From: DASRBN01 sp035294305
Lineage (GTDB): Bacteria; Chloroflexota; Ktedonobacteria; Ktedonobacterales; Ktedonobacteraceae
Direction: 5' to 3'
Assembly: GCA_035294305.1 (NCBI GenBank)
Contig: DATGLD010000021.1
Location: 124,001 to 188,000, forward strand
DNA: 64,000 bases
Under the pieces are notes generated by a model. The model searched no databases. It was not told the DNA's origin and saw only the letters and a program-made list of their open reading frames with translations. Made by a program: the position numbers and the translations under genes. Positions 24,738 through 33,734 of the stretch are shown in pieces; the first letter of the stretch is position 1, and every line of letters begins with the position of its first letter.

Positions 24738-25313
24738 ATGGTTGCGCTGCATATCACGACCAACCGTCTTGCGCAAGCGGTAAGAGCACATCGAGAGAGT
24801 CGAGGGTTTTCATTAGGTGTCCTTGCGCGAAGGGCGGGCATCTCAAAAACGAGCCTCTCCAAGATTGAAGCGGGCCAGGGCAATCCCTCGCTTGAGGTCT
24901 TGAACAGCATAGCCAACGCGTTGAACGTGCCTGTCAGTGCTCTTTTTGGGGAGGAGAATCATCCCCAGCTCCATATCATCCGCCGGGGAGAGGGCCAGGT
25001 CGCGACATCCGATTCCGGATTACATGTTCGCACATTGCTTGTTGATGGTCGCAGTCATCGTGTGAGCATTTATGAGATGCATCTCCCTGCGCGGGCAACT
25101 TACCGTGCGCCTGGACATCTCCCCGGTACGCAAGAATTTATCCTCTGTCTGGATGGGGAAATGCGCCTGGGGCCGGAAGAACAAGAAGTAGACCTGCGCT
25201 CTGGAGATGCTATCTGCTTCGCAGCCGACCTTCCTCACACCTATGCTTCGATCAGTGGTGCGAAGGCGCTCCTGGTGATGCACTATCCTCCGGCACAAGG
25301 GGTTGTGCCATAA
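24738..25313 (+). CDS. XRE-cupin transcriptional regulator
   Basis: 191 residues. An N-terminal helix-turn-helix (about 10-65: VRAHRESRGFSLGVLARRAGISKTSLSKIEAGQGNPSLEVLNSIANALNVP) is joined to a C-terminal cupin barrel (about 110-185: APGHLPGTQEFILCLDGEMRLGPEEQEVDLRSGDAICFAADLPHTYAS). The cupin probably binds a small metabolite or metal. Start follows TTTCGGAG. Its promoter carries two near-identical palindromes, strongly implying autoregulation. The YbaK-like gene 52 bases downstream may be cotranscribed. Confidence 0.93.
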   Translation: MVALHITTNRLAQAVRAHRESRGFSLGVLARRAGISKTSLSKIEAGQGNPSLEVLNSIANALNVPVSALFGEENHPQLHIIRRGEGQVATSDSGLHVRTLLVDGRSHRVSIYEMHLPARATYRAPGHLPGTQEFILCLDGEMRLGPEEQEVDLRSGDAICFAADLPHTYASISGAKALLVMHYPPAQGVVP

Positions 25314-25365
25314 ATGAGGCCATGACTTCTATTCCGTTACCACTCTTATCTTAAAAGGAAAACTG

Positions 25366-25830
25366 ATGAACGTCTATGAACAACGACTGTGCACCTACCT
25401 TCAGGAACAGCAAATAGAGGCGGAGCATCTGTCATTCGATCAACCATGCCATTCAGTAGCGGAGGCGGCCCGCGCTGTCGATGCGTCTCCCCAGGAGCTT
25501 GTCAAAAACATCTGCCTTATTGATGGTGATGGCCAGCTGATCACTGCCATTGTAAAAGGCGAAGATCGAGTGAGCGTCTCGCGGATTGCTAAAACGTTGC
25601 AGAAAGAAGAGCTTCGACTGGCGACCCCTGGCGAAATCCTGGCAAAAACCGGCTATCCATGTGGAGGAACGCCCTCGTTCGGCTATGCAGCGATGTTTCT
25701 GGTTGATCCGAAAGTGATGGAACGAGAGGTGGTTTATACAGGAGGTGGCAGCGAAACCTCGCTGGTAAAAATAAGGACAGAAGAACTTGTGCGGGCCAAT
25801 CGGGGCACTATTGTCCGTATTCGCCAGTAA
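25366..25830 (+). CDS. YbaK/EbsC-type aminoacyl-tRNA deacylase
   Basis: 154 residues, the whole YbaK/ProRS-INS editing domain. CHSVAEAARAVDASPQELVKNICL near residue 28 contains the conserved Lys of the editing site. AIVKGEDRVS, LRLATPGEILAKTGYPCGGTPSFGY and VYTGGGSETSLVKI follow in the family order. Such proteins clear misacylated tRNAs (Cys-tRNA-Pro, Ala-tRNA-Pro and others). The exact substrate is not decidable. Good ribosome site AAAGG before the start. It follows the XRE regulator and could be its target. Confidence 0.92.
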   Translation: MNVYEQRLCTYLQEQQIEAEHLSFDQPCHSVAEAARAVDASPQELVKNICLIDGDGQLITAIVKGEDRVSVSRIAKTLQKEELRLATPGEILAKTGYPCGGTPSFGYAAMFLVDPKVMEREVVYTGGGSETSLVKIRTEELVRANRGTIVRIRQ

Positions 25831-25849
25831 CAGCTTGGCAACCTGCTCC

Positions 25850-26284
25850 TCAGTTGCTTTCATCGTCATTCGTCTGAAACTGGAAAGAGGGAGCATCGAC
25901 AACTTGCGCCCATTGGCCCTCTTGTTTTTCATAAATAGAAACCCAGGCACAACGGAAAGAGAAATTCTGCTCTTTCTTATCAGGCCCCTCCTGAGAAGCA
26001 CGAAGGCGAATTTCGCCGATTACCCATGCCATACTGGCATCTGCTGAGATATGGATGATTGGGGCAGCAGTCTCGCTGATGTCATAGAAGTGAGTCCGCT
26101 GGAAATACTGCTCGATGGAAAGGAACGCTTCTTCTTTTGTGCGAAGCCGGACGCCTGCATTGCGTATCTCATACCACTGTGAGGCATATTCAGCCAGAAA
26201 TGTTCTAGCATCATGCTCAAAGTGGGCTTGCAGGGAGCTTTTGTATAGTTGCAAGAGCCTCGATTTTTCCTGCTCGCTATTCAC
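25850..26284 (-). CDS. SnoaL/NTF2-like domain protein
   Basis: 144 residues of the DUF4440/SnoaL type: helical N-terminus (KSRLLQLYKSSLQAHFEHDARTFL), then RLRTKEEAFLSIEQYFQR and the beta strands AAPIIHISADASMAWVIGEIRLRA, and WAQVVDAPSFQF at the end. No signal peptide. No catalytic residues can be assigned, and its function is unknown. It lies downstream of ileS on the same strand but is separated by a hairpin. Confidence 0.75.
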   Translation of the reverse strand: MNSEQEKSRLLQLYKSSLQAHFEHDARTFLAEYASQWYEIRNAGVRLRTKEEAFLSIEQYFQRTHFYDISETAAPIIHISADASMAWVIGEIRLRASQEGPDKKEQNFSFRCAWVSIYEKQEGQWAQVVDAPSFQFQTNDDESN

Positions 26285-26300
26285 ACGACCTCCTCAGTCC

Positions 26301-26362
26301 AACCTTTCCCTGGTACCATCTGCATCATTTTTAATGGTGCCTGATGGTTCCGAGGAAAGGTT
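26301..26362. terminator. Long interrupted hairpin between ileS and the SnoaL-like gene
   Basis: AACCTTTCC (26301-26309) pairs with GGAAAGGTT (26354-26362). Inside it ACCATC (26315-26320) pairs with GATGGT (26343-26348). No T-run follows on either side. It may act as a weak terminator or RNA-stabilising end of the ileS transcript. Confidence 0.4.
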
Positions 26363-26381
26363 ATTGGGGAACCTGTACTTT

Positions 26382-29300
26382 TTACTTTATTCTCCCTATC
26401 ACCACCTCGATCCGGTAGTTTTCCAGCTTCTTCAACTCGTTCGGTGCCACCGTTTCGCGGTAGACCTCGTTGAGAGTTGGCACCTCCTGACCATCGGTGC
26501 TGGTGTAGAGTACATCGGCCAGAGTCTCGGATTGCAGCGCTTCGCCGTGACGATTGAGGATCGAGGCCAGTTCGTCGCCGGTATAAAGGGCCAGCGCGAT
26601 ATGATCCTCGATGTTGAGGCCGGCCTTCTTGCGCATATCCTGGATGTAGTGAGTCAGGTCACGTACCAGGCCCTCTTCGCGCAGTTCTGGCGTAATTGTT
26701 GTTTCCAGCGCAACAACGTAGCCGCGCTCCTCCGCAGCTACAAAGCCTGGACGAGCGGTAGCAACCACCTCAACCTCATCAGGTGTGAGTTCAATCGACT
26801 GGCCATCAAGCGTAAAATGGAGCTTGCCAGTCTCGCTGAGGAGCTTTGCAGCCTCTTGTGTGCCATGCGCGTCCAGCGCTTTGAATTTTGTCAAGATTTT
26901 TTGGACTAGCGGCCCATATTTGGGTCCCAGTATCTTCACCTGCGGCTTGAGTGAGTAGGCCAGCATGTCACTGCTCTCGCCCATCAATTCCAGGTGTTTG
27001 ATGTTCAGCTCTTCAAGCACCTGGTCTTTGAGACGCAGTAAAGCCTCCTCTTCTTCCTGATCTGGAACGCGCACATACAGGGCGTTCAATGGTTGGCGTA
27101 CTTTGATCTGTGCCTTTTCACGAGCGGAGCGGCCAAGACTAACAACACGCATGACAAGATGCGTCTCGCGAGTCAATTTTTCATCGATCAGGTTCTCGTT
27201 TACCTCTGGCCAATCGCACAGGTGAACGCTGAGCGGCGCCTGCTGGTTCACACTGCGCACCAGGTTCTGGTACAACTCCTCGGTAGTGAACGGAATAAAT
27301 GGCGCGAGCAGCGTGATGAGCGTGGTCAGGCACTCGTACAGTGTCAGGTACGCTCCCAGCTTGTCGTTGTCCAGTTCCGTTTTCCAGATGCGTTCGCGGC
27401 TGCGGCGCAGGTACCAGTTGGACAGGTTCTCCAGGAACTCCTGCATTGCCGCGCCAGGGGCCGAGCTATCGTAATGTTCTAGACCACTGGTGACGGCGTG
27501 GATGGTCAGTTGCAACTCCGAGAGAATCCAGCGATCCAGTTCGCTGCGCTGCGAAACGGGCAGGGAATGCTGTGTGGGATCAAAACCATCGATATTCGCA
27601 TAAGTCACAAAGAACCAGTAGACGTTCCAGATTTTATCCAGCGTCCGGCGCACGAGCATCCACTTCTCGCTCAGGCGCACCGGCATGCCGGTGCGCGTTG
27701 CCTTTTCCATATCCTCTTCGGTGGGGATACGTGGGAAGTTGAGGTTTTGCTCAGGAACATGGTTCGTAAAGAGCCAGCGCATGGTATCAGAACCGACGCG
27801 TTCGGCGGCATCGTCGAACACGACGAGGTTGCCCTTGGATTTGTGCATGGGAGTGCCATCTTCGCCCATCAAGGTGCCGTAACCAAAGAGCGTCTTGAAT
27901 GGCGAGACCTCGGCCAGCTCAGTGCTCATCACCAGCAGTGAATAGAACCAGTTCTTGAACTGTCCGGGGAAGGATTCGGTGACGAAGTCCGCCGGGAACC
28001 ATTGCCGCCAGTATTCCGGGTCGGTGCGATAATGCAGTGTCGAGAATGACACAATGCCGGCGTCAAGCCATGGGTTGCCAACATCTTTGATACGCGAGAC
28101 CTCGGCGCCGCAGTTCTTGCAGCGAATTTTTACCGCGTCCACATATGGACGATGAGGAGAATGGCCCTCGAATTCCTCCCAGCCGGCTACCGCGCGCTCC
28201 TTTAACTCCTCTTTGCTGCCGATAACCTCGAATGCACTGCACTCCGGGCAGTCGTAAATGGGAAGTGCCAGACCCCAGTAGCGTTTTTTGGAGATCATCC
28301 AGTCGTCCATGTTGCGCAACCAATCAAGCTCACGTTCCATGCCGAATTGGGGAATCCAGGTGGCCTGGCGTACCACTGCCATGATCTCGTAGCGCAGCTG
28401 GTCCATGGAGATGTACCACTCATCCACCAGGCGGAAGATCAGTTCGGTCTTACAACGCCAGCAGATGGGGTAGCGGTGCTTGTAGTTCTGCGTGCGGTAC
28501 AGCAGGCCTTTCTGCGCGAGATACTCCGCGATCTCCTGTCCCACTTCGGCGGCGTTTTTGCCGGTTAGCCAGTCGAAGCTCTCCATGTAGACGCCAAATT
28601 CGTCAACGGGAGCGATGACCGGCAGGTTGAACTCTTTTGAGAGCGCGAAGTCTTCGCTACCACAGCCTGGAGCAATATGGACGATGCCGGTACCCTCGGT
28701 GGCGCTGACATCCTTCCAGGGGATGACAGTATGTACCACGCCCTGCTCCGCGGGTAGCTCGTCGAACGGGCCGCTATAGGCCCAGCCCAGCATATCACTG
28801 CCCTTGAGCGTCTCTACGACGTGGTAATCTCCCTTGTCGCGTCCCTTGAGCGCCTTGAGGACAGGCAACAATGCCTCAGCCAGGTAGTAGTATTCGCCAT
28901 CCTGCTCCACCTTCACATAGGGCAGGTCGGGATTCACCGCGGCAGCAACGTTTGCTGCCAGCGTCCAGGGCGTCGTTGTCCAGACCAGCAGGTATTCGCC
29001 GGGACGGTTCAGCAATGGAAAGCGTGCGTAGATGCTGAGGTGCGTGGTTTCCTGGTAGTCCTCGGATAGCGTTTCCATGTTGGAGATGCCGGTAGCGCAG
29101 CGCGGGCACCACGTCATCACATCATGACCTTTGTAGATGATACCTCGTTCGTAGCACTTCTTCAGGAAGTACCAGATGGTATAGTTGTTCTCATCCGAGA
29201 GCGTGTAGTAATCGTTGCCCCAATCCATCCAGTAGCCCAGGCGGATGGATTGCTCGGTCATGCGTTTAGCGAATTTGAAGACGCGCTCTTTGCAGAGCTG

Positions 29301-29678
29301 CACGAATTTGTCGATGCCGAATGCTTCAATGTCGCGCTTGTTTTTGAAGCCAAGCTCTTTCTCGACCTCGACCTCGACCCAGAGGCCCTGGCAGTCGAAG
29401 CCGTTCTGGTAGCGCTGCTTGTAGCCCTGCATGGTTTTGAAGCGTTGGTACAGGTCTTTATAGGTGCGGCCCCAGGCATGATGGACGCCCATGGGGTTAT
29501 TGGCGGTAATCGGCCCATCGAGAAACGAGAATTGCCTGTCGCTACGGTCATTACGATGCAGATACTGTTGCAATACATTGTGTTCATCCCACCATTGCTG
29601 GATTGCGTGTTCCAGGGCGGGATAGTCAACCCTATCCGCGGGGATGACAGGCTGGAACACACTTGATTTCACCGGCAC
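26382..29678 (-). CDS. ileS: Isoleucyl-tRNA synthetase (long, eukaryote-like type)
   Basis: Charges tRNA-Ile. 1098 residues, class I. The HIGH motif appears as GVHHAWGR near residue 65, and KMSKS as MHKSKGN near 617. The editing domain shows VWTTTPWTLAANVA near 230. Zinc-type Cys pairs occur in WCPRCATG and KIRCKNCGAE. The C-terminal anticodon and tail domain is long. The HHAWG/HKSKGN form is typical of the eukaryote-like IleS class, which is often less sensitive to mupirocin (family knowledge, not shown here). GTG start after GGAGGAGG. It follows the AlaX gene by 28 bases under one T-box leader. Confidence 0.96.
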   Translation of the reverse strand: MPVKSSVFQPVIPADRVDYPALEHAIQQWWDEHNVLQQYLHRNDRSDRQFSFLDGPITANNPMGVHHAWGRTYKDLYQRFKTMQGYKQRYQNGFDCQGLWVEVEVEKELGFKNKRDIEAFGIDKFVQLCKERVFKFAKRMTEQSIRLGYWMDWGNDYYTLSDENNYTIWYFLKKCYERGIIYKGHDVMTWCPRCATGISNMETLSEDYQETTHLSIYARFPLLNRPGEYLLVWTTTPWTLAANVAAAVNPDLPYVKVEQDGEYYYLAEALLPVLKALKGRDKGDYHVVETLKGSDMLGWAYSGPFDELPAEQGVVHTVIPWKDVSATEGTGIVHIAPGCGSEDFALSKEFNLPVIAPVDEFGVYMESFDWLTGKNAAEVGQEIAEYLAQKGLLYRTQNYKHRYPICWRCKTELIFRLVDEWYISMDQLRYEIMAVVRQATWIPQFGMERELDWLRNMDDWMISKKRYWGLALPIYDCPECSAFEVIGSKEELKERAVAGWEEFEGHSPHRPYVDAVKIRCKNCGAEVSRIKDVGNPWLDAGIVSFSTLHYRTDPEYWRQWFPADFVTESFPGQFKNWFYSLLVMSTELAEVSPFKTLFGYGTLMGEDGTPMHKSKGNLVVFDDAAERVGSDTMRWLFTNHVPEQNLNFPRIPTEEDMEKATRTGMPVRLSEKWMLVRRTLDKIWNVYWFFVTYANIDGFDPTQHSLPVSQRSELDRWILSELQLTIHAVTSGLEHYDSSAPGAAMQEFLENLSNWYLRRSRERIWKTELDNDKLGAYLTLYECLTTLITLLAPFIPFTTEELYQNLVRSVNQQAPLSVHLCDWPEVNENLIDEKLTRETHLVMRVVSLGRSAREKAQIKVRQPLNALYVRVPDQEEEEALLRLKDQVLEELNIKHLELMGESSDMLAYSLKPQVKILGPKYGPLVQKILTKFKALDAHGTQEAAKLLSETGKLHFTLDGQSIELTPDEVEVVATARPGFVAAEERGYVVALETTITPELREEGLVRDLTHYIQDMRKKAGLNIEDHIALALYTGDELASILNRHGEALQSETLADVLYTSTDGQEVPTLNEVYRETVAPNELKKLENYRIEVVIGRIK

Positions 29679-29706
29679 GTGAGCCTCCTCCTCATTTATT
29701 CACAGA

Positions 29707-30426
29707 TCAATCCGTGAGTTTGATTTCCAGGCGTTTATTGATTTTGCCCTTATTTTCAGTCTTGACGATTTTAATGCCCCCAACCTCTTTCGTATGGCTG
29801 ACGTGGGTGCCACCGTCGGCCTGCAGGTCGAGACCTACTATTTCGACAATGCGTACTTCTTCAATTTCGGGCGGCAGCAAGTTAATTTTGGTGCGAATAA
29901 GATCGGGTATGGCGAACGCCTTCTCGCGTGGCAACGTATAGACGCGAATAGGGTAATCCGCCTGCACTGCTTCGTTAATTTTCTCCTCGATATACGCGAT
30001 ACGATCCTTGTTCAGGTTTTCCATAGCAAAATCCATGCGCGCGCGGTCTGGATACATCTGACCGCCGGTCACCTGGACGCCGAACTCTTTCCAGATGACA
30101 CCGCATAGGATGTGCAGCGCCGTGTGCGTGCGCATCATGCGGTAACGGAAATCCCAGTCAATCGTACCGACGACTTCCTCGCCGACTGCCGGGGGTAGAG
30201 AGTCAAGCGTATGCCAGACCACGTCGTCGCGCTTGTTCATAGCGATGACTGTAGCTTCGCGCTCGCGGTTATCCCAGGTAATAGTGCCGTGATCGGGCAT
30301 CTGACCTCCGCCGCCAGGAAAAAATACGGTGGCGTCGAGTGCTATCTCATCACCTTCAACCGCAACAACCTTGGCGCTGCACTCAAATGTGTAACTGTTT
30401 TCGTGATAAAGCAGTTTCGTCTTCAT
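29707..30426 (-). CDS. AlaX-type alanyl-tRNA editing protein
   Basis: Stand-alone editing domain that hydrolyses Ser- or Gly-mischarged tRNA-Ala. 239 residues. The zinc motif RTHTALH (His-x3-His) lies near residue 101 and the second metal motif ADGGTHVSHTKE near 208, with the glycine-rich FFPGGGGQMPDHG near 37. In the second motif Cys is replaced by Asp, a form seen in some AlaX groups. Start follows AAAGGAG. It is the first gene behind an isoleucine-type T-box and leads ileS, an unexpected partner for an alanine-specific editor. Confidence 0.9.
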   Translation of the reverse strand: MKTKLLYHENSYTFECSAKVVAVEGDEIALDATVFFPGGGGQMPDHGTITWDNREREATVIAMNKRDDVVWHTLDSLPPAVGEEVVGTIDWDFRYRMMRTHTALHILCGVIWKEFGVQVTGGQMYPDRARMDFAMENLNKDRIAYIEEKINEAVQADYPIRVYTLPREKAFAIPDLIRTKINLLPPEIEEVRIVEIVGLDLQADGGTHVSHTKEVGGIKIVKTENKGKINKRLEIKLTD

Positions 30427-30458
30427 GGCGTACGCTCCTTTGCATACATTTTTTCATT

Positions 30459-30837
30459 AAAAAACCCCTCGTCCACTATACGAAAGGGACGAGAGGAACT
30501 CCCGCGGTACCACCCTGATTAACCACGCAGCAGACATCAAGTCTGGAAGAATGGCTCACTCAGTTTTTGTTCTCATTTGTAGGGGGTGTAGATAGACAAT
30601 GACAGTAACTGTTAATCATTCAGTGTCATTGTAGTACTTGTAGCCCTACGGTTGAGAGACCTTCGTGATAACGGGAAGGGTCCGGCCGGCTCTACTAGAG
30701 GTGTTCTGCCAGCAGGCTCGGGAGAGATTTTCGGCTCACTACCTGTATCCGTTTACACCAGACCGGGACTCTCTAAAACAGGAAATGTGGCCTACTCGCT
30801 CCGTCTTCGCCAGGTAACTTACTTGTTGAAATATAGC
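30459..30837 (-). promoter_or_regulatory. T-box leader (tRNA-Ile sensing) of the alaX-ileS operon
   Basis: Minus strand. The T-box AGGGTGGTACCGCGGG (30501-30516) and the terminator CCTCTCGTCC/GGACGAGGGG with TTTTTT (about 30459-30497) are textbook. Stem I carries an AGUA loop-E motif on its 5' side and AGAGAG in the distal part. On the 3' side GAAAATC contains a candidate specifier ATC (30726-30728, read on the minus strand), an Ile codon that agrees with ileS downstream. Uncharged tRNA-Ile should prevent the terminator from forming. The leader is about 380 nt, longer than usual. Confidence 0.93.
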
Positions 30838-30843
30838 AAGAGT

Positions 30844-30872
30844 ATGATATCACAAAACGTGATAAAATACAA
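30844..30872 (-). promoter_or_regulatory. Promoter of the T-box leader
   Basis: TTGTAT (30867-30872) and TATCAT (30844-30849) on the minus strand, spacer exactly 17 bp. The predicted start lies just ahead of stem I. It is back to back with the sucA start at 30928. Confidence 0.65.
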
Positions 30873-30927
30873 CTGTTAGAGCCAATCCGCCCTATGAATA
30901 AACGATATGAACTAGGGAAACTTCGTT

Positions 30928-33729
30928 ATGTACGATCTCAATACATTTTATGGCCCCAATGCGGGTTATGTGCTTGAACTTTATGAGCGCTACCGCCAGG
31001 ACCCGGCCTCCGTCGACCCGGCGACACGCGCCATTTTTGAAACATGGTCACCGCAGAGCCAGCTGCCATCACAACTGGCTCCAACCGCTCCGGCAGTATC
31101 TTATGATGTGAAAAATGTCGTTGCCACTGCCGCGCTTGCCCATTCCATTCGCGAACGCGGCCACCTGGCGGCGCATCTCGATCCACTGGGCAGCGAACCT
31201 CTGGGGGATCCGGCGCTTCTGCCCGAAACGCATGGCATTGGCGATGCTATCCTGGCACAACTGCCCCCAAACATTGTAGGGGGACATGCCGCCGAGGGTG
31301 CGCGCAACGCGTTGGAGGCGATTACCAGGTTGCGTGCCATGTATTCCGGCACCATCAGCTATGAATTCGATCAGGTAAAAAATCCGCAGGAACGTGGTTG
31401 GTTGCGTGATGCCGTGGGCCTGCAATTGTATCACGAGCGGCTTTCACCAGCGGAAAGCCGGGCACTATTGAAGCGCCTGACGCAAGTCGAGGCGTTTGAA
31501 CGCTACCTGCACCAGACCTATCCCGGCCAGAAACGCTTCTCGATTGAGGGAACTGATGTGCTGGTGCCGATGCTGGATAAGATCATCGATGGGGCTGTCG
31601 AGGAGGGTGCGCGTGAGGTAATCATCGGCATGGCCCATCGTGGCCGCCTGAATGTGCTCGCCCACGTGCTAGAAAAGCCATATACTAAAATCCTCAGTGA
31701 ATTTATGCATCAGAAGCACGAGGAAGGCGTTCCGCTGACCGATACATTCGGCTTTGGCTGGACGGGCGATGTCAAATACCATCTGGGAGCCGAGCATGTC
31801 CTGGGCGAGGGTGCAACTGTAGAGCTGAAGATCACCTTATCCCCCAATCCCAGTCACCTGGAATATGTCAATCCAGTTGTAGAAGGCATGACGCGAGCAT
31901 CGCAGGAAGAATGCGATGACCCCGGCGCTCCAGAACTGAGCGTAGATCGCACCTTGCCTATTCTCATTCATGGTGATGCGGCTTTCCCCGGCGAGGGCAT
32001 TGTCGCTGAGACGCTGAATCTCGGAGAGCTGCGCGGCTACTGGGTAGGTGGAACCATCCATATCATTTTGAACAACCAGCTCGGATTTACAACCGAACCG
32101 GAAGATAGTCGCTCTACGCTCTTCGCAAGCGATCTGGCCAAAGGATTCGAGATGCCCATTATTCATGTGAATGCCGATGACCCTGAAGCTGCTCTCACAG
32201 CTGTGCGTATAGCGCATGCTTACCGCGACAGGTTCCATAAGGATATCTTGATCGACCTGGTTGGCTACCGGCGCTGGGGACATAACGAGGGTGATGAACC
32301 CGCGTTCACCCAGCCGATCATGTATGAGCAAATCCGTGGCCATCCAACTGTACGCGAACTGTACGCCCGGCGTCTTGAACAGTCGGGCATGATTTCACCG
32401 CAGCAAAGTGAGGCGATGGTCAAGAGCGCTTTCGAAGTGCTGGAAAACGCCAAAAAAGAAGCAGAAAGCAATTTGCAGCAGCTTGATAACGAGGAGATGA
32501 ACGGAGCAAATGGACACTACGAGCAGTTGGAGCTTCCCCCGCAAGTACCGGCCGAACAGCTGATTGCTTTTAATAACGAGTTGCTAAAATGGCCTGATGG
32601 CTTTTCACCCCATCCCAAACTGGCGCGCCTGTTGCAGCGTCGCGCTAGCACAATGGGGCCGGAGGGAGGAATAGATTGGGGACAGGCGGAGGCGCTGGCT
32701 TTTGCCTCTATTCTTGCTAATGGCACGCCGGTTCGATTGAGTGGACAGGATAGTGAGCGAGGCACGTTCAGTCACCGCCATGCTGTGCTGCATGACCAGC
32801 ATAATGGCGACAAATACATACCCTTGCAGCATCTTTCTGAGGCACAGGCGCCATTTGCGATTTATAACAGTCCATTGAGCGAGAGCGCCGCGCTGGGTTT
32901 CGAATATGGCTACAGCGTTCATTCACCTGCTTCCCTTGTATTGTGGGAAGCGCAATTCGGCGATTTTGCCAATGTCGCGCAGGTCATTATTGACCAGTTC
33001 ATCTCTTCTGGACGCGCTAAATGGCGGCAGGATTCCTCGCTGGTGCTCCTGCTGCCACACGGCTACGAGGGACAGGGGCCAGAGCATTCAAGCGCACGTT
33101 TAGAACGCTATCTTGAGCTTTCTGCCCAGGACAACTGGCGCGTGGCCATCTGCTCTACCGCGTCACAGTACTATCACCTCTTGCGCTTGCAGGCATATAA
33201 TTTGCAGCGCGTTCCAAGACCGCTGATTGTTCTGACGCCGAAGAGCTTACTGCGCCATCCATTAGCCTCTGCCAGCTTGAAAGAACTGGCGGAGGGACGG
33301 TTCGAGTATGTGATCGACGACCGGGAGGCGCTTACACATGCGGGTGACATACGGCGCGTTGTGCTTTGCGCGGGTAAAATTGCTATTGATCTGCTTTCCA
33401 GCGAGGAGCGCAAACGAGCTCAAGATGTCGCGATTGTGCGGGTTGAAATGCTGTATCCATTTCCCGAAGATGAACTGAGAAAAGTGCTTGTCAACTATCC
33501 CAACGTGCGCGAAGTGGCGTGGGTGCAGGAGGAGCCGCGGAATATGGGAGCCTGGACGTATATGTCGCCGCAGCTTTCGGCAATGCTCGGCTCAGCTGTC
33601 GAATTGAATGTCATCGCGCGCACCGCCAGGTCGAGCCCGGCCACGGGTTTCTCGGACCTCTTCCAGTCGGAGCAGGAATATATCATTAAAGAGGCGCTGC
33701 AAGCTTCAGTGAAGCAAGTGCGGAGGTAG
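30928..33729 (+). CDS. sucA: 2-oxoglutarate dehydrogenase E1 component
   Basis: Thiamine-diphosphate-dependent decarboxylase of the TCA cycle, first subunit of the oxoglutarate dehydrogenase complex. 933 residues. N-terminal LNTFYGPNAGYVLELYERY matches the OdhA opening. The active site shows EVIIGMAHRGRLNVL near 229 and SHLEYVNPVVEGMTRA near 308. The TPP and Mg motif is IHGDAAFPGEGIVAETLN near 348, then IILNNQLGFTT. The pyrimidine-binding domain lies near 600-800. Start after AACTAGGGAAAC. It is followed 5 bases later by sucB. The E3 lipoamide dehydrogenase is not here. Confidence 0.97.
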   Translation: MYDLNTFYGPNAGYVLELYERYRQDPASVDPATRAIFETWSPQSQLPSQLAPTAPAVSYDVKNVVATAALAHSIRERGHLAAHLDPLGSEPLGDPALLPETHGIGDAILAQLPPNIVGGHAAEGARNALEAITRLRAMYSGTISYEFDQVKNPQERGWLRDAVGLQLYHERLSPAESRALLKRLTQVEAFERYLHQTYPGQKRFSIEGTDVLVPMLDKIIDGAVEEGAREVIIGMAHRGRLNVLAHVLEKPYTKILSEFMHQKHEEGVPLTDTFGFGWTGDVKYHLGAEHVLGEGATVELKITLSPNPSHLEYVNPVVEGMTRASQEECDDPGAPELSVDRTLPILIHGDAAFPGEGIVAETLNLGELRGYWVGGTIHIILNNQLGFTTEPEDSRSTLFASDLAKGFEMPIIHVNADDPEAALTAVRIAHAYRDRFHKDILIDLVGYRRWGHNEGDEPAFTQPIMYEQIRGHPTVRELYARRLEQSGMISPQQSEAMVKSAFEVLENAKKEAESNLQQLDNEEMNGANGHYEQLELPPQVPAEQLIAFNNELLKWPDGFSPHPKLARLLQRRASTMGPEGGIDWGQAEALAFASILANGTPVRLSGQDSERGTFSHRHAVLHDQHNGDKYIPLQHLSEAQAPFAIYNSPLSESAALGFEYGYSVHSPASLVLWEAQFGDFANVAQVIIDQFISSGRAKWRQDSSLVLLLPHGYEGQGPEHSSARLERYLELSAQDNWRVAICSTASQYYHLLRLQAYNLQRVPRPLIVLTPKSLLRHPLASASLKELAEGRFEYVIDDREALTHAGDIRRVVLCAGKIAIDLLSSEERKRAQDVAIVRVEMLYPFPEDELRKVLVNYPNVREVAWVQEEPRNMGAWTYMSPQLSAMLGSAVELNVIARTARSSPATGFSDLFQSEQEYIIKEALQASVKQVRR

Positions 33730-33734
33730 CAGAT

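Noticed and set aside
29124..29666. 180-codon plus-strand frame over ileS, hydrophobic and acidic
   Set aside because: Low-complexity shadow caused by codon bias of ileS.
31837..32343. 168-codon minus-strand frame within sucA
   Set aside because: Antisense of the thiamine-binding region; no start signal.
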